Assembly: GCF_014639255.1 (NCBI RefSeq)
Contig: NZ_BMFV01000005.1
Span: forward strand, 62,001-126,000
Length of the DNA: 64,000 nt
Source: Pullulanibacillus pueri
GTDB taxonomy: Bacteria > Bacillota > Bacilli > Bacillales > Sporolactobacillaceae
Direction: 5' to 3'
In this document: one piece after another, positions 44,457 to 54,130 of the stretch
How the letters are laid out: every line of letters begins with the position of its first letter
How positions within the stretch are numbered: position 1 is the first letter of the stretch
Translations under genes and position numbers: made by a program
The notes under the pieces: generated by a model
Told to the model about the DNA's origin: nothing
Seen by the model: the letters and a program-made list of their open reading frames with translations, nothing else
Database searches by the model: none

Positions 44457-44861
44457 ATGGACGAACAATTCTATGAAGGGTCGTATTATCCCAGTCGAAT
44501 TATCCCGGGATTCCCTGGTGGCTTTCCGGGGGGGTTTCCCGGCGGTTTCCCAGGTAGTCCGCCATCAAGTGGACCACCTTCTTCAACACCGCAACCACAA
44601 CAACCACCAGGACCGCCACCCAGTTTCACACCGCAATTACACGTGCCACAAGGTCAGCATCAAACCTTCGCGATCGATGCAGGGGCCATTCGTGGCTGCA
44701 TGTTCCGCTGGACCTATATTTGGATGAGAGGCAACCAACAGTTTTGGTTTTTCCCTGTCTTCATCGGTCCCCGTTCTATTGCTGGTTTTAGATGGTATGG
44801 GCGAAGTTGGAGATTTTTCGGTGTGAATTTAAATCAAATTATACAATTTCAATGTCATTAG
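44457..44861 (+). CDS. Proline/glycine-rich protein with a conserved aromatic C-terminal domain
   Basis: The 134-residue protein begins MDEQFYEGSYYPSRIIPGFP. A (GGFP)4-type tract, a Pro/Ser/Gln-rich linker (residues about 30-65), and a compact domain rich in Trp/Phe/Arg (GCMFRWTYIWMRGNQQFWFF...GRSWRFFGVNLNQII) follow. I recognise the C-terminal pattern only as a hypothetical family of Bacillales. There is no signal peptide; a surface or coat role is a guess. The ATG at 44457 sits 8 nt after AAAGGAG; the one at 44451 is too close. A strong terminator follows. Confidence 0.75.
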   Translation: MDEQFYEGSYYPSRIIPGFPGGFPGGFPGGFPGSPPSSGPPSSTPQPQQPPGPPPSFTPQLHVPQGQHQTFAIDAGAIRGCMFRWTYIWMRGNQQFWFFPVFIGPRSIAGFRWYGRSWRFFGVNLNQIIQFQCH

Positions 44862-44884
44862 GCACCTGAGTTTAAACAAAATAA

Positions 44885-44935
44885 AAGGTGAGCGCTAGCT
44901 ACTGTTACTTTTGCTAGTTCTCACCTTATTTTTTA
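44885..44935. terminator. Bidirectional terminator between the Pro/Gly-rich gene and tmrB
   Basis: AAGGTGAG and CTAGC in the 5' arm pair with GCTAG and CTCACCTT in the 3' arm (small internal loop), followed by TTTTTT. The reverse strand also ends in T-rich sequence, so it serves both convergent genes. Confidence 0.9.
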
Positions 44936-44938
44936 GAC

Positions 44939-45535
44939 CTATTTAAACCAAGCTATTTCTTTTATTGATACTCCTGTTCGATCAATGATCTTTTTTACCC
45001 TTGAACGGTTGTCAGGTTCAAGTTGTATTCCTATGCGCTCAGCAATGGTTTCAACAACCTCATCAATAGATAGGTTATCGGTTTGAATATGCTCTTGAAA
45101 AAGCGGCCGAGATAAACAATCCAGTCGCTCCTTCATTTGCTGATAGGCCCAAGACTTTTTCCCTTCCCATCTTTTTCTTAAACGCTTTTCTATCGTTTGA
45201 GTGGAAGCGAGTAAAGTAAAATGATTGACTTCAAAACCTTGATCTCTAAGTCTACCAATCATCTCTTCAAAATAGACCTCATGGGTTAGCGTCATCGGCG
45301 CAATAATGACACCCTTATAATCTTCAGCCACTTGCTTTAATAGTTTGTAATTCGCTTCTCGCCAAAGCGGATAATCTTGAAAATCACTCTTTGCGATTTC
45401 CTTTGGTACGTTTCGCATGAAAACATAACCAAAGCGTTCTGGGTCATAAACAAAGGCATCCTTTATTCTTCGATGAAGTTCATAGGCTGTTGTTGTCTTT
45501 CCTGCTCCAAACGTACCGTTGATCCATATAATCAA
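44939..45535 (-). CDS. tmrB: TmrB-like ATP-binding tunicamycin resistance protein
   Basis: The 198-residue P-loop protein has Walker A WINGTFGAGKTTTAYELHRR, then VPKEIAKSDFQDYPLWREANY, APMTLTHEVYFEEMIGRLRD and EHIQTDNLSIDEV, all landmarks of B. subtilis TmrB in the same order and overall length. TmrB confers tunicamycin resistance, probably by binding the drug at the membrane. Natural resistance would be predicted only if expressed. The start at 45535 lies after GAGGTGATA. Confidence 0.9.
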   Translation of the reverse strand: MIIWINGTFGAGKTTTAYELHRRIKDAFVYDPERFGYVFMRNVPKEIAKSDFQDYPLWREANYKLLKQVAEDYKGVIIAPMTLTHEVYFEEMIGRLRDQGFEVNHFTLLASTQTIEKRLRKRWEGKKSWAYQQMKERLDCLSRPLFQEHIQTDNLSIDEVVETIAERIGIQLEPDNRSRVKKIIDRTGVSIKEIAWFK

Positions 45536-45802
45536 AGTATCACCTCAAATGGTTATTCGACATCTTATCAAGACCTTGTTTCAAGCGCCTAATCCATGCA
45601 ACAAGCACCTCATAGTAATCTGGGATTTTATGAAAGACTTGGTTGCTGGTTCCTCATTATAAGTATGAACAGTCAATTGCGGTCATCTAAGGCGATCACT
45701 GTTTCACTATCAGAAAGATGCCTGCCTCTCCAGAAGATCGTATCACTCCTTTAGGTGAGCTTTTTCTAACAGTATATCACGCTCAGGTTTATATGCTCTC
45801 AT

Positions 45803-45898
45803 CTTAGAAAACTTGGCTTCTCGCCAAGCCTTAATGGCGAATGCCAAAGTTACACTTATAAGGTCTTCCTCAAAGTTATACATTCTGACGTTATAAAA
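45803..45898. repeat. Dispersed structured repeat, family C copy 2 (minimal form)
   Basis: Outer stem ACTTGGC (45811-45817) with GCCAAAGT (45843-45850), leaving one A bulged exactly as in the other copies. Inner hairpin TCGCCA (45821-45826) with TGGCGA (45835-45840) around the conserved CCTTAA loop. It lacks the internal module. It lies between tmrB and the DHA2 gene; the remaining 267 bp toward tmrB (45536-45802) hold nothing I can identify. A 67-codon minus-strand frame over the repeat is not a gene. Confidence 0.82.
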
Positions 45899-45953
45899 AA
45901 AACACGCTATCCTAGGTGCTACTAGAATAACGCGCTTCAAGGTCAATCATAAA

Positions 45954-47507
45954 TTAAGATTCAATGTGTGCCTCGTTCTCCTCTTTTGGTTTCGAGGATA
46001 ACACTTCTTTTTTCAAGAACCAGCTTAAAATGAAGGTTAAGATCATCGCTAAGAAAGAATAGAGATAAATATGTTGGAATGACTCGACAAACATTGTTTT
46101 TACCGTAATCATGAGAGACGATGGCAAACCCTCAGGAATCCCCCCTGCCGCAAGATCGTTCATGTGTTCCGTCATGCTTTTAGGAAGCTGTCCACCTAAA
46201 CTGCTTAGCTTAGAAATAAGTGTTGACGATAGCAATGTTCCAAAAATACTCGTTCCTACTGTCGCTCCAATGGTTTGAAATAAAGGAACAGTCGCCAATG
46301 CAACCCCCTTATGTTCTTCTTCAACGGATTCTTGAACGATTAAGTTATCGCCGCCAAACAGAACCCCAAGTCCTAAACCTGATATAACAAAAAAGATAAT
46401 GATATCGACGATCGTCGTGTTGATGCCTAGATGAAAGGCAAAGAGATAGAAGCCAATGACTGGCATCATAAAACCAATAGCGAATAATTCACGATAACGC
46501 ACTTTTGTAAGAAGAAAACCACAGATCATCGCTGATCCAATCGCCCCGACCATCATCGGTAAGGTTAAATATCCCGCCTCTGTTGGCGTCAATCCTAACA
46601 CATTCTGCGCAAAGTAAGGGAAGGATGAGAAAGCACCCATAAGTCCAAACCCGACGACAAAGACAATAATAGATAAGACTAAAATATTTCGATTCTTAAA
46701 TAAATGTAATGGGACGATCGGTTCCTTCACCTTAGACTCTACCCAGATGAAAGTTCCTAATAAAAGTGCCCCTAAAACTAATAATCCGATAATAAAAGGT
46801 GATGACCATGCATAGCCTTCATTTTCCACAAGGACCGGTGTGATGAGCAAAGAAACGATAGAGGCAATCAAAAGGAAGGCCCCAGCCCAATCGATGATGA
46901 CTTTCTTTTTTACTCTCATTTCACGTAAACCACTTGCTAAAAATAATGCGGCAATGATTCCAACTGGAATATTCACAAAGAAGATCCAGTGCCAATTCAC
47001 TTGGTCAACAAAATAGCCACCCATTAACGGCCCTAATAACATCGGTATAAACATAATCGGTCCCATAAATCCTTGAACCTTTGCTCGCTGTTCAACCGGA
47101 AAAAGGTCACTTGAGATCGTCATCGCAAGCGGCATTAATCCCCCGGCGCCGACCCCTTGTATTCCTCGTCCAATTAACAACAGAGTCATTGAATCTGCAC
47201 AACCACAGACGATTGACCCTCCAATGAAAAAGCCCATACAGATTAAGTAAATCGTTTTACGCCCGACTAAATCCGCCATTTTCCCTAAAATCGGCATAAA
47301 GGCTGACATCGTAAGCATATAGATGCCGGCAACCCAACCATAAAGCGATAGCCCACCAAGATCGCGAATAATTGTCGGCATTGCTGTATTTACAACCGTC
47401 TCATCCAATTCAGAAAAGATCAATCCGATGATCAATCCAATCATGACAATAATTTTATGACCCTGCTGCTTTGGAATCGCGGTGTCTTTATTCATTATGT
47501 TTTCCAC
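45954..47507 (-). CDS. DHA2-family MFS drug exporter
   Basis: The 517-residue protein has 14 hydrophobic segments. Helix 1 carries SELDETVVNTAMPTIIRDLG (classic LD-T-VN-A-P motif), loop 2-3 has GKMADLVGRKTIYL, and helix 5 has GPLMGGYFVDQVNWHWIFFV. It is a proton-coupled multidrug exporter of unknown substrate. Start options are GTG at 47507 or ATG at 47495 (MNKDTAIPKQQG); both have only a weak upstream site. No TetR or MarR regulator is adjacent. Confidence 0.9.
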   Translation of the reverse strand: MENIMNKDTAIPKQQGHKIIVMIGLIIGLIFSELDETVVNTAMPTIIRDLGGLSLYGWVAGIYMLTMSAFMPILGKMADLVGRKTIYLICMGFFIGGSIVCGCADSMTLLLIGRGIQGVGAGGLMPLAMTISSDLFPVEQRAKVQGFMGPIMFIPMLLGPLMGGYFVDQVNWHWIFFVNIPVGIIAALFLASGLREMRVKKKVIIDWAGAFLLIASIVSLLITPVLVENEGYAWSSPFIIGLLVLGALLLGTFIWVESKVKEPIVPLHLFKNRNILVLSIIVFVVGFGLMGAFSSFPYFAQNVLGLTPTEAGYLTLPMMVGAIGSAMICGFLLTKVRYRELFAIGFMMPVIGFYLFAFHLGINTTIVDIIIFFVISGLGLGVLFGGDNLIVQESVEEEHKGVALATVPLFQTIGATVGTSIFGTLLSSTLISKLSSLGGQLPKSMTEHMNDLAAGGIPEGLPSSLMITVKTMFVESFQHIYLYSFLAMILTFILSWFLKKEVLSSKPKEENEAHIES

Positions 47508-47676
47508 TTTACCAAACCCCTTATTTAATTTGTAACGACATTATATAAAGGATTTGTGAACTGAATATGAACTATGAAAAATCGGGTTTCGGCAAGCCCT
47601 CATCAAAAAGGATCCCTCTTTCTATTCATCACCTTTAGTCACTTATTCCCTTAAACTTCTCTTTTAAAAATTTTTC

Positions 47677-48528
47677 TCATATGATTTCAGTTTGCAGGGT
47701 CCACTCTAGTCGCTTCACCCATTTTTGTTGTGTCTCTTCATCGGAACTTTGCACCTTATTAAGGATGATCCATAATTTATACAGACTATAAACCTTCATC
47801 AATTCCGGGGTGTAATGAACGTCCCGCTCCGCTTGATAGGCTTGTAAAAAGGTTTGATTCAGCTGATCGGCAATGGAGGGGTAATGCAGCTTCGTATTCC
47901 AACACGTCCAAGCTAAATCAACGAGCGGCGGTCCCCATTCTGCCCATTCCCAATCAATAGCGGTGAGATGATGGCCATCGGCAAGGACATTGTGAGACCC
48001 AAAATCTCCATGAGTCAGAGTCCATGGATGCTCCTGTGCACCTCTCTCTTCTAATAATGCCTTACTTTGTTTCATCAAAGTCTCGGGGACATAATTTAAA
48101 TCAAATCGTATCCTTTTAAAGTCTGCCACACGAAGTCCCTGTTGTTCACCCGAATAGGGATGCGAATGAATGGCTGTCGCTAGTAGCTTTCCCATATCAT
48201 GAAAAAGTTCAATTGAGCTTTTGAAATGGCCTGTATCCAATATCGCTTGTCCATTTTTTCCTTCTTTATAAGTAAACACAATTATTTGTTGCTGCTTCAT
48301 CGAAAAAAGATCTCTTACTTCTGGTGTGAACGCACCTTGATTTAAAAACCTCAGGGTATTTGCTTCATTCTCCATATCCCCATTTGACCATTGCGCAATT
48401 TTCACAACAAGTGGCGGTTCCGTCGCCTCTAATAAATACACGGCATTAGTAAATCCACCCGTTAAACGCACAAGCTTCTTCGCTCCATATTGTTTCATTA
48501 AGTATTTTTCTAGCTCACAATCAAGCAA
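47677..48528 (-). CDS. Aminoglycoside phosphotransferase (APH)-fold kinase
   Basis: The 283-residue protein has LTGGFTNAVYLLEA (glycine-rich loop), LVVKIAQW (ATP Lys), the catalytic LTHGDFGSHNVLADG (Brenner loop His-Gly-Asp...Asn) and TAIDWEWAEWGPPLVDLAW (metal-binding Asp). The substrate is unknown. The start is TTG at 48528, 5 nt after AGGGAGGG; a longer frame to 48879 begins inside repeat B2 and carries the ribosome binding site within it, so I reject the extension. Confidence 0.85.
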   Translation of the reverse strand: MLDCELEKYLMKQYGAKKLVRLTGGFTNAVYLLEATEPPLVVKIAQWSNGDMENEANTLRFLNQGAFTPEVRDLFSMKQQQIIVFTYKEGKNGQAILDTGHFKSSIELFHDMGKLLATAIHSHPYSGEQQGLRVADFKRIRFDLNYVPETLMKQSKALLEERGAQEHPWTLTHGDFGSHNVLADGHHLTAIDWEWAEWGPPLVDLAWTCWNTKLHYPSIADQLNQTFLQAYQAERDVHYTPELMKVYSLYKLWIILNKVQSSDEETQQKWVKRLEWTLQTEII

Positions 48529-48637
48529 ATCAAGCCCTCCCTTTTTCAAGGTATTCATTGAACTGAATATAACCCATTTTAATGGGATCTGGAAGCTTTT
48601 TTGCTCAACCCAATGGCATCTTTTACTTTCTTCCCTA

Positions 48638-49094
48638 TAAGAAAAACCAGGCGAAAAGCATGCCCGGTCCTCATTATTAGTTGGCATTAAAAAGTTATTA
48701 CCAAAATGCTTCGTCAGTATCAAGTGGATTGGAGCGGAAGACGCTCTGGCTCCTTCGGGAACAGCAACCAGCGTTACTTCACGAGTGAACTTCGAGTTGT
48801 TCCGAGAAAGCTGACGACGAAGCAATACGAGTAGACGCAGGAACAGGTGACTTTTAATCATAAATACTTTGGAACACACAGATAAACTATTCCAAAATGA
48901 GCTGAGGCCACTAAGGATGATCGGCTAAAAACGTCACGTCATTAAGGAACTTCGGCTAAGACCGTCACGTCCGTGTGACACCGCCGAAGCTAGCACTTCC
49001 TGTGCGTCGAACGCCGACCCTACCCACATCGTGTGAGCATGAGGAAAGCGAGCGTTCTGGAGCGGAAATCCACACCGTCCTGATGACCAGAAAC
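48638..49094 (+). repeat. Dispersed structured repeat, family B copy 2
   Basis: It is closely similar to 61019-61574 and more distantly to 12163-12654. It carries the nested hairpin TTCGGC (48951-48956) with GCCGAA (48983-48988) around GTCAC/GTGAC, preceded by a partial tandem copy of TCGGCTAAAAACGTCACGTC. The 75-bp AT-hairpin insert found in the other two copies is missing here (CCCACATC runs directly into GTGTGAGC). It fills the gap between two minus-strand genes. Confidence 0.87.
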
Positions 49095-49123
49095 TTTATA
49101 CTTTCTTACCTTTTTTCCTGTCC

Positions 49124-50260
49124 TTAGATATGTGTCATTGTTGGTTCAATGTTATAGGCTTTTCGTTTGGTAAAGTCAATGTCCTTATAATATGTATCTT
49201 TAACAAGTATGTTCGGTCCAAGACACTTCACAGCTGGACAATGACAATGCGTACTTTTGGCTTCGGCAGTTTGTCTCCATTTATTATAGGCGTCAATCAG
49301 TCGTGTATCTTTAACATTACCGAAGCTTGGAATATCACCAAAATCGGTAACCGTTATTTCCCCATCAAAAATATTCACATTCAAACGAGATCTTCCATCA
49401 GGATCATTGCGCACTGAGACATTTTTCTCACCGTACAATCGAGACAAAAGTTCTCTATCTTTCTTATCAGAACTACATGGATAAAAAGGTAAGGTCCCAA
49501 ACAACATCCATACACTTTGATCACGATGGTCTAATAAACGATGAATCCCCTCACGTATTTCATCTAAGGACGCGACACTTAAGGCACTCGCAAAATCACT
49601 TGGATACATAGGATGAACCTCATGCCTACTGCAACCCATTGCAACAATTTGGTCATGGATTGCTTCCAGATGCGGCAGCGTTCGGCTATTCAGCATGGTC
49701 TCCGCTGAGATAAACACCCCGCGCTCGCTCAGTGCTTTAGCATTTTCCACCATCCGATTGAAAAACTTTTCACGCACCGCATAGGCCGGTTTCTTCTCGA
49801 AGGCTCCAAAACCAATATCCGTAAAATCATCAATCCCTCCATAATTATGAGAGATGTGCAAGACATCAAGGTACGGTACAATGTAGTCGTAACGTTTAAG
49901 GTCCAATGTTAAATTAGAATTAATCTGAGTCCGAACACCACGGTCATGGGCATATTTTAACAAAGGCACCACATAATTTTTCACAGATGCTAAGGATAAC
50001 ATCGGCTCCCCGCCAGTGATACTTAATGCACGCAGATCAGGAACTTCTTCCAAACGGCGAATCATCATATCTACAGGTAGCGCATCAGGATCCTTTACTT
50101 GTAAGGTATAACCCACGGCACAATGCTCACATCGCATATTGCATAGCGTCGTTGTTGTAAATTCGACATTGGTGAGACGCATTTCCCCATATTGTTCGAT
50201 ATCAAGATAAGCTTCCCACGGATCGTTTGTGGGACTCATCGTTTGGTTTTTGACTCGCAT
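49124..50260 (-). CDS. yfkAB: Radical SAM/CxCxxxxC-motif protein YfkAB
   Basis: The 378-residue protein has a radical-SAM cluster motif CNMRCEHC (CxxxCxxC) in TTTTLCNMRCEHCAVGYTLQ, then LSITGGEPMLSL and QINSNLTL. The C-terminal CHCPAVKC fits the CxCxxxxC motif that defines the YfkAB group and may hold an auxiliary cluster. The reaction is unknown. The start at 50260 follows GGGAGATC; the longer frame to 50299 has no site. No peptide substrate gene or partner is adjacent. Confidence 0.92.
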   Translation of the reverse strand: MRVKNQTMSPTNDPWEAYLDIEQYGEMRLTNVEFTTTTLCNMRCEHCAVGYTLQVKDPDALPVDMMIRRLEEVPDLRALSITGGEPMLSLASVKNYVVPLLKYAHDRGVRTQINSNLTLDLKRYDYIVPYLDVLHISHNYGGIDDFTDIGFGAFEKKPAYAVREKFFNRMVENAKALSERGVFISAETMLNSRTLPHLEAIHDQIVAMGCSRHEVHPMYPSDFASALSVASLDEIREGIHRLLDHRDQSVWMLFGTLPFYPCSSDKKDRELLSRLYGEKNVSVRNDPDGRSRLNVNIFDGEITVTDFGDIPSFGNVKDTRLIDAYNKWRQTAEAKSTHCHCPAVKCLGPNILVKDTYYKDIDFTKRKAYNIEPTMTHI

Positions 50261-50395
50261 GTTATGATCTCCCTTCCCAAAACAGCATTCCTTTATCATA
50301 CCATAGGCTTAAAACCCAGGCACCAACCGACCATTGATTTCCACTCTATAACTCATGATATGCTCACCCCATCTTGCAAATGAAAGCGATTATGA

Positions 50396-50470
50396 AATAA
50401 AAAAAGAAGGTCACTCTTTAGGGCAATTCATCGAGAGATTCGATCATTGCACATAGAGTCACCTTCTTAA
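50396..50470 (-). terminator. Terminator of the Tat/GMC oxidoreductase operon
   Basis: A long hairpin: AAGAAGGTCACTCT pairs with AGAGTCACCTTCTT (one C-C mismatch), and on the minus strand it is followed by TTTTTTT. It lies about 43 nt after the tatC stop. Confidence 0.92.
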
Positions 50471-50512
50471 GATTTACCCTGCTTACCTACCCACGTTTAC
50501 GTCCATCGACTT

Positions 50513-51253
50513 TTACGTTAACTGTAGTTCCCTTTTAAGCTTTTTCTTGAAGCTCACAGTCGATAAGACCACCCCTAGTTCATAAAGGAAAACAAGGGGA
50601 ACGAGAACAATAAGTTGACTAATAAAGTCAGGAGGGGTCATGATCGCAGAAATAATCGCTAAGATTAAATACGCCGACTTGCGCATTTTTTTCAGCTTAG
50701 TAGGCGAAACAAGACCAAGGGATGTTAAAAACATCATCGTCATGGGTAATTCAAACAGTAAACCTAATGCAAGTGTTAAAGTCATCAAAAATGAAAAATA
50801 CTGACGAGCAGTGACGACCATTTTGAATGACATTTCACCAAGATTCATAAGGAAATGAAAAACAATAGGAAAGACTGTAAAGTAACCAAAGGCCACACCG
50901 ACTGCGAAACTAATAAATATGAAGGGAATATAGGTGAGAGCCACCCTACTTTCCGTCTGAGTTAACGCAGGTTTAATAAAGCGCCACAGCAAATAGCTAA
51001 GCACAGGGAGGGTTAAAGCAATCCCTAGTACACCCGCTACCCCTGCATAAAAACGAATGACATCTTGGGGACCCAGCAATACAACATCATATCCTCTTGT
51101 TAAAAAAGGAACAATCTTTGGCAAGGTGAATAAGCTCAGGCAGAACACGAGGACAAAAACTCCCCCCGAAATAAGTAATACTTTACGCAGCTCAGACACA
51201 TGTTCAATGACCGTTTGATCTGCCTCCGTTGTAGATAATACATCCTCTGACAA
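50513..51253 (-). CDS. tatC: Twin-arginine translocase subunit TatC
   Basis: The 246-residue six-helix protein has TVIEHVSELRKVLLISGGVF (the cytosolic E-H-x-x-E-L-R motif that contacts signal peptides) and LLFELPMTMMFLTSLGLVSP in the conserved region before helix 5. The start is TTG at 51253: AAGGAGGTG lies 6 nt upstream, whereas the GTG at 51283 would put that site inside the gene. It is last in an operon with tatA and two oxidoreductase genes. Confidence 0.93.
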   Translation of the reverse strand: MSEDVLSTTEADQTVIEHVSELRKVLLISGGVFVLVFCLSLFTLPKIVPFLTRGYDVVLLGPQDVIRFYAGVAGVLGIALTLPVLSYLLWRFIKPALTQTESRVALTYIPFIFISFAVGVAFGYFTVFPIVFHFLMNLGEMSFKMVVTARQYFSFLMTLTLALGLLFELPMTMMFLTSLGLVSPTKLKKMRKSAYLILAIISAIMTPPDFISQLIVLVPLVFLYELGVVLSTVSFKKKLKRELQLT

Positions 51254-51286
51254 TGGCTTCACCTCCTTAACACTTTCTTCCACCTA

Positions 51287-51472
51287 TTATTCATTTGGGG
51301 AATTCTTCTCTGGCTTCACGTCATCACTCATGATGTTATTGGCCGTCCGTTTGAATTCGGATAAGGTTTTACCAAACGCCGATCCAATTTCCGGAAGCTT
51401 TTTCGGCCCAAATATAATCAACGCAATAACCAAAATAATAATGAGCCCTGGAATACCGATATTTGAAAGCAT
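51287..51472 (-). CDS. tatA: Twin-arginine translocase subunit TatA
   Basis: The 61-residue protein has one N-terminal transmembrane helix ([20 protein letters not shown]), the Phe-Gly-Pro hinge, and an amphipathic helix ([20 protein letters not shown]) with a charged tail. It forms the export pore with TatC. It sits 36 nt after the GMC gene. Confidence 0.95.
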   Translation of the reverse strand: MLSNIGIPGLIIILVIALIIFGPKKLPEIGSAFGKTLSEFKRTANNIMSDDVKPEKNSPNE

Positions 51473-51508
51473 GTTCCCGCCTCCTTTTAACCTTAAAATG
51501 TCTTACGC

Positions 51509-53224
51509 TTAAGCAAGTTGTCCACCACTTTTGTGATATTTCAGGATCCCTTCTGCAGCACGATAGGCCAGCCCTCCTAAAGTACCTGTCGGATTAAAGC
51601 CACTGTTATGTGGGAAAGATGATGCACCGACCACAAATAAATTATCCATATCCCACATTTGCGAGTAATTGTTGACAGCAGATGTTCCTGAGTCATCTCC
51701 CATGATGACACCTCCCGTATTATGGGTGGATTGATAGGTTGTAATGTTGTAGGGGCCCAGTTCTTGCATGGTGTCAATGTGATCTGCCCCCATTTCCTTC
51801 ATAACTTCCGTACATTTTTGGGCCATGAATTTCGCAAGTTCCCTCTCTTGATTCTCAAAATCAAAAGTCATCCGTAACAAAGGATCGCCATAATTGTCCT
51901 TATACGTCGGGTCAAGATCAAGGAAATGATGCTGATGCGGCATACAAGCACCTTGAGCAGCAATCTTTAATGTTCGGTTAGCATATTTTATTGAGTTTTG
52001 CTTAAATTCCTTACCCCAAGTGGGTGTTCCCCGGGGAATGTTATTATTTTGTATGGGTCTTTCACCACTTTGGTAAAGTCGAATACCTGCGCCATGGATA
52101 AACTTCAAGTCTGAATGATCAAAATTATCACCATTAAAATCATCAAACTCCATGCCTAGAGCCCCTGCTCCGGCGAAGTTGTTAAACTTTTTATTTTTAA
52201 AGAATCCAGTAGCACCACCTTGTGACACTTGATAGGCATAATTCTTACCAATAACCCCTGTGCCGGTTGAGGAATCATAAGGTGTTCCGATGCCCGATAA
52301 AAGCAGGAGCCGCGTGTTATTAAATACATAAGCGGTAAGAACAACAATATCTGCGGGTTGCTCGATTTCTTCATCGGTAGTCGTATCTATATAGCGTACC
52401 CCTGTTGCCTTTCCTCCTTTATGCAAAATCCGTCGCACATTAGAATGGGTTCTGAGTTCAAAATTTCCTGTCTTTTGAGCCACAGGAATGACAGTAACTA
52501 CAGGGTCAGCCTTCGCACCATACTCACACCCAAAGCGCTCACAAAAAGCGCAATATTGGCACGCAGCTCGCTCAATGCCATCCGGATTTTTGTAAGCTTC
52601 AGATAGATTGGCTGATGGCGCTGTATAAGGATGGTAGTTAAGCTTCTTAGCTGCCTTTTCAAACATATCCATCTGTGGGGAATGCTTCATTGGTCCCGTC
52701 GGATATTTATCTGAGCGTTTTCCTCCTAATGGATTTTCTTCACCAGAGATGCCGGCCATCTTCTCAAATTTATCCATATAGGGTTCAAGCTCATCATAGG
52801 TGATCCCCCAATCCTGAATCGTCATTTCTTTAGGAATTTTATTTTTCCCATAACGGTCTACCGTTTGGCTACGGATTTCAAAGTCATAAGGAAGAAAACG
52901 GAAGGTTTGGCCGTTCCAGTGAACACCCGCCCCGCCTAGGCCATCCCCCATGAGAAAGGAGCCGTATTGGCGCATCGGAAGCGCCCGTATTTTTTCATTG
53001 TTACGGAAAGTCACCGTTTCCTTCGAAAGATCTTGGAACAGTTCGTAGCGAAGCGCATAGCGCAATTCGTCATGAACCATATAATAATCCTCCGTATGCC
53101 TCTCAGCACCGCGTTCTAATCCAACAACTTTTAACCCCTTTTTCGTCAGCTCTGAAGCGATAATTCCGCCACCCCAACCTACACCAACAACCACAACATC
53201 TACTTTAGGTAACTTTTTCACCAT
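51509..53224 (-). CDS. GMC-family FAD oxidoreductase (gluconate 2-dehydrogenase alpha-like)
   Basis: The 571-residue flavoprotein has the N-terminal FAD motif VVVGVGWGGGIIASELTKKG, a cysteine-rich insert CQYCAFCERFGCEYGAK (CxxC...C, possible metal or cluster site), and the C-terminal active-site region TYQSTHNTGGVIMGDDSGTS with NPTGTLGGLAYRAAE. It has no signal of its own; it is probably exported as a passenger with the Tat-signal small subunit encoded 23 nt upstream. It would oxidise a sugar, sugar acid or alcohol. Confidence 0.9.
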   Translation of the reverse strand: MVKKLPKVDVVVVGVGWGGGIIASELTKKGLKVVGLERGAERHTEDYYMVHDELRYALRYELFQDLSKETVTFRNNEKIRALPMRQYGSFLMGDGLGGAGVHWNGQTFRFLPYDFEIRSQTVDRYGKNKIPKEMTIQDWGITYDELEPYMDKFEKMAGISGEENPLGGKRSDKYPTGPMKHSPQMDMFEKAAKKLNYHPYTAPSANLSEAYKNPDGIERAACQYCAFCERFGCEYGAKADPVVTVIPVAQKTGNFELRTHSNVRRILHKGGKATGVRYIDTTTDEEIEQPADIVVLTAYVFNNTRLLLLSGIGTPYDSSTGTGVIGKNYAYQVSQGGATGFFKNKKFNNFAGAGALGMEFDDFNGDNFDHSDLKFIHGAGIRLYQSGERPIQNNNIPRGTPTWGKEFKQNSIKYANRTLKIAAQGACMPHQHHFLDLDPTYKDNYGDPLLRMTFDFENQERELAKFMAQKCTEVMKEMGADHIDTMQELGPYNITTYQSTHNTGGVIMGDDSGTSAVNNYSQMWDMDNLFVVGASSFPHNSGFNPTGTLGGLAYRAAEGILKYHKSGGQLA

Positions 53225-53247
53225 ACTCTCACCTCATTTCATAGTTT

Positions 53248-54015
53248 TTACATGTGATCTTGAAGACTTTGAGGTTTGATTTTCTGAAAATCTTTATCAA
53301 TGATATTGGTATAGCCCATTTGATCTCCGGGATATTCCCTCATGCTCCATCCCGCCATATCCTTATTTCCACCATATAAGGGATCACTGTAGGCTCCTTC
53401 CAATACGCTACTCCGCAACATGTCAAAAAAACCGCTTGGTGAAATGGTTGTTAAATTCACCTTATCTCCTTCAAAATCTTTTAACACCTTGTCCTGTTGA
53501 TCTTCAGTAAGATCCTCAAAATTCTTTTTATACTTTGATTGGCTATAGTTTTGCATCTCTTTTAAACCAATTCTAAAGATCTCTCGTCTTCGCATTCTAC
53601 CTTGATAGCCTTGGGATTTTTCTCCGTGATAGAAGGGCGGTTGCATGTAATCTCTCGCATTAAATCCCCAAGAACCGGCTAATTGATGGTCTATGTAATA
53701 TCCCACACCTAAGTCTTTCGCACCGGGACCGTTTTCATCTGTTGGAAAAATCCGTTCCACAGCAGCTTCAACTGTCTTGAACTCTGCCTGCGTAAAGAAC
53801 ATCAAAGCATGATTATAATCTTTTCTTGTTTCCTTTTGAGCTGCATTTTGCGTCTTATTATCATGCTTAGTGCCACCCCAAGGAATTAAACCGCCCGCAA
53901 CACCGCCTACCACGAGACCACCTGCGGCTAGACCAGAATTTTTAATAAATCGTCGACGAGACATTCTCTGTTCTTCTGTCAATTCTTTTTCATTCTTATT
54001 ATTTTCATCTGCCAA
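53248..54015 (-). CDS. Gluconate 2-dehydrogenase subunit 3 family protein with Tat signal
   Basis: The 255-residue protein has a twin-arginine signal MSRRRFIKNSGLAAGGLVVG, followed by the subunit-3 domain (NHALMFFTQAEFKTVEAAVE, RIFPTDENGPGAKDLGVGYY). This subunit typically escorts the GMC flavoprotein through the Tat pore. The start is TTG at 54015, 8 nt after AGGAGG; the GTG at 54024 overlaps that site. First gene of the operon. Confidence 0.9.
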   Translation of the reverse strand: MADENNKNEKELTEEQRMSRRRFIKNSGLAAGGLVVGGVAGGLIPWGGTKHDNKTQNAAQKETRKDYNHALMFFTQAEFKTVEAAVERIFPTDENGPGAKDLGVGYYIDHQLAGSWGFNARDYMQPPFYHGEKSQGYQGRMRRREIFRIGLKEMQNYSQSKYKKNFEDLTEDQQDKVLKDFEGDKVNLTTISPSGFFDMLRSSVLEGAYSDPLYGGNKDMAGWSMREYPGDQMGYTNIIDKDFQKIKPQSLQDHM

Positions 54016-54130
54016 AGCGCTCACCTCCTGCGGCTTATTATGTCACCAAAGAAAATATTCATGCATGTGAATAAAAAAAATGGGCAAGCTACCAGTAACT
54101 TTTGTTAGCTTAGTAAGGGAGGTTCTTAGA

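Noticed and set aside
45743-45946. 67-codon minus-strand frame
   Set aside because: It spans repeat C2 and has no RBS or similarity.
48529-48879. 117-codon N-terminal extension of the APH-fold kinase at 47677
   Set aside because: The extension is translated from repeat B2 and a spacer; the real RBS (AGGGAGGG) lies just upstream of the TTG at 48528.
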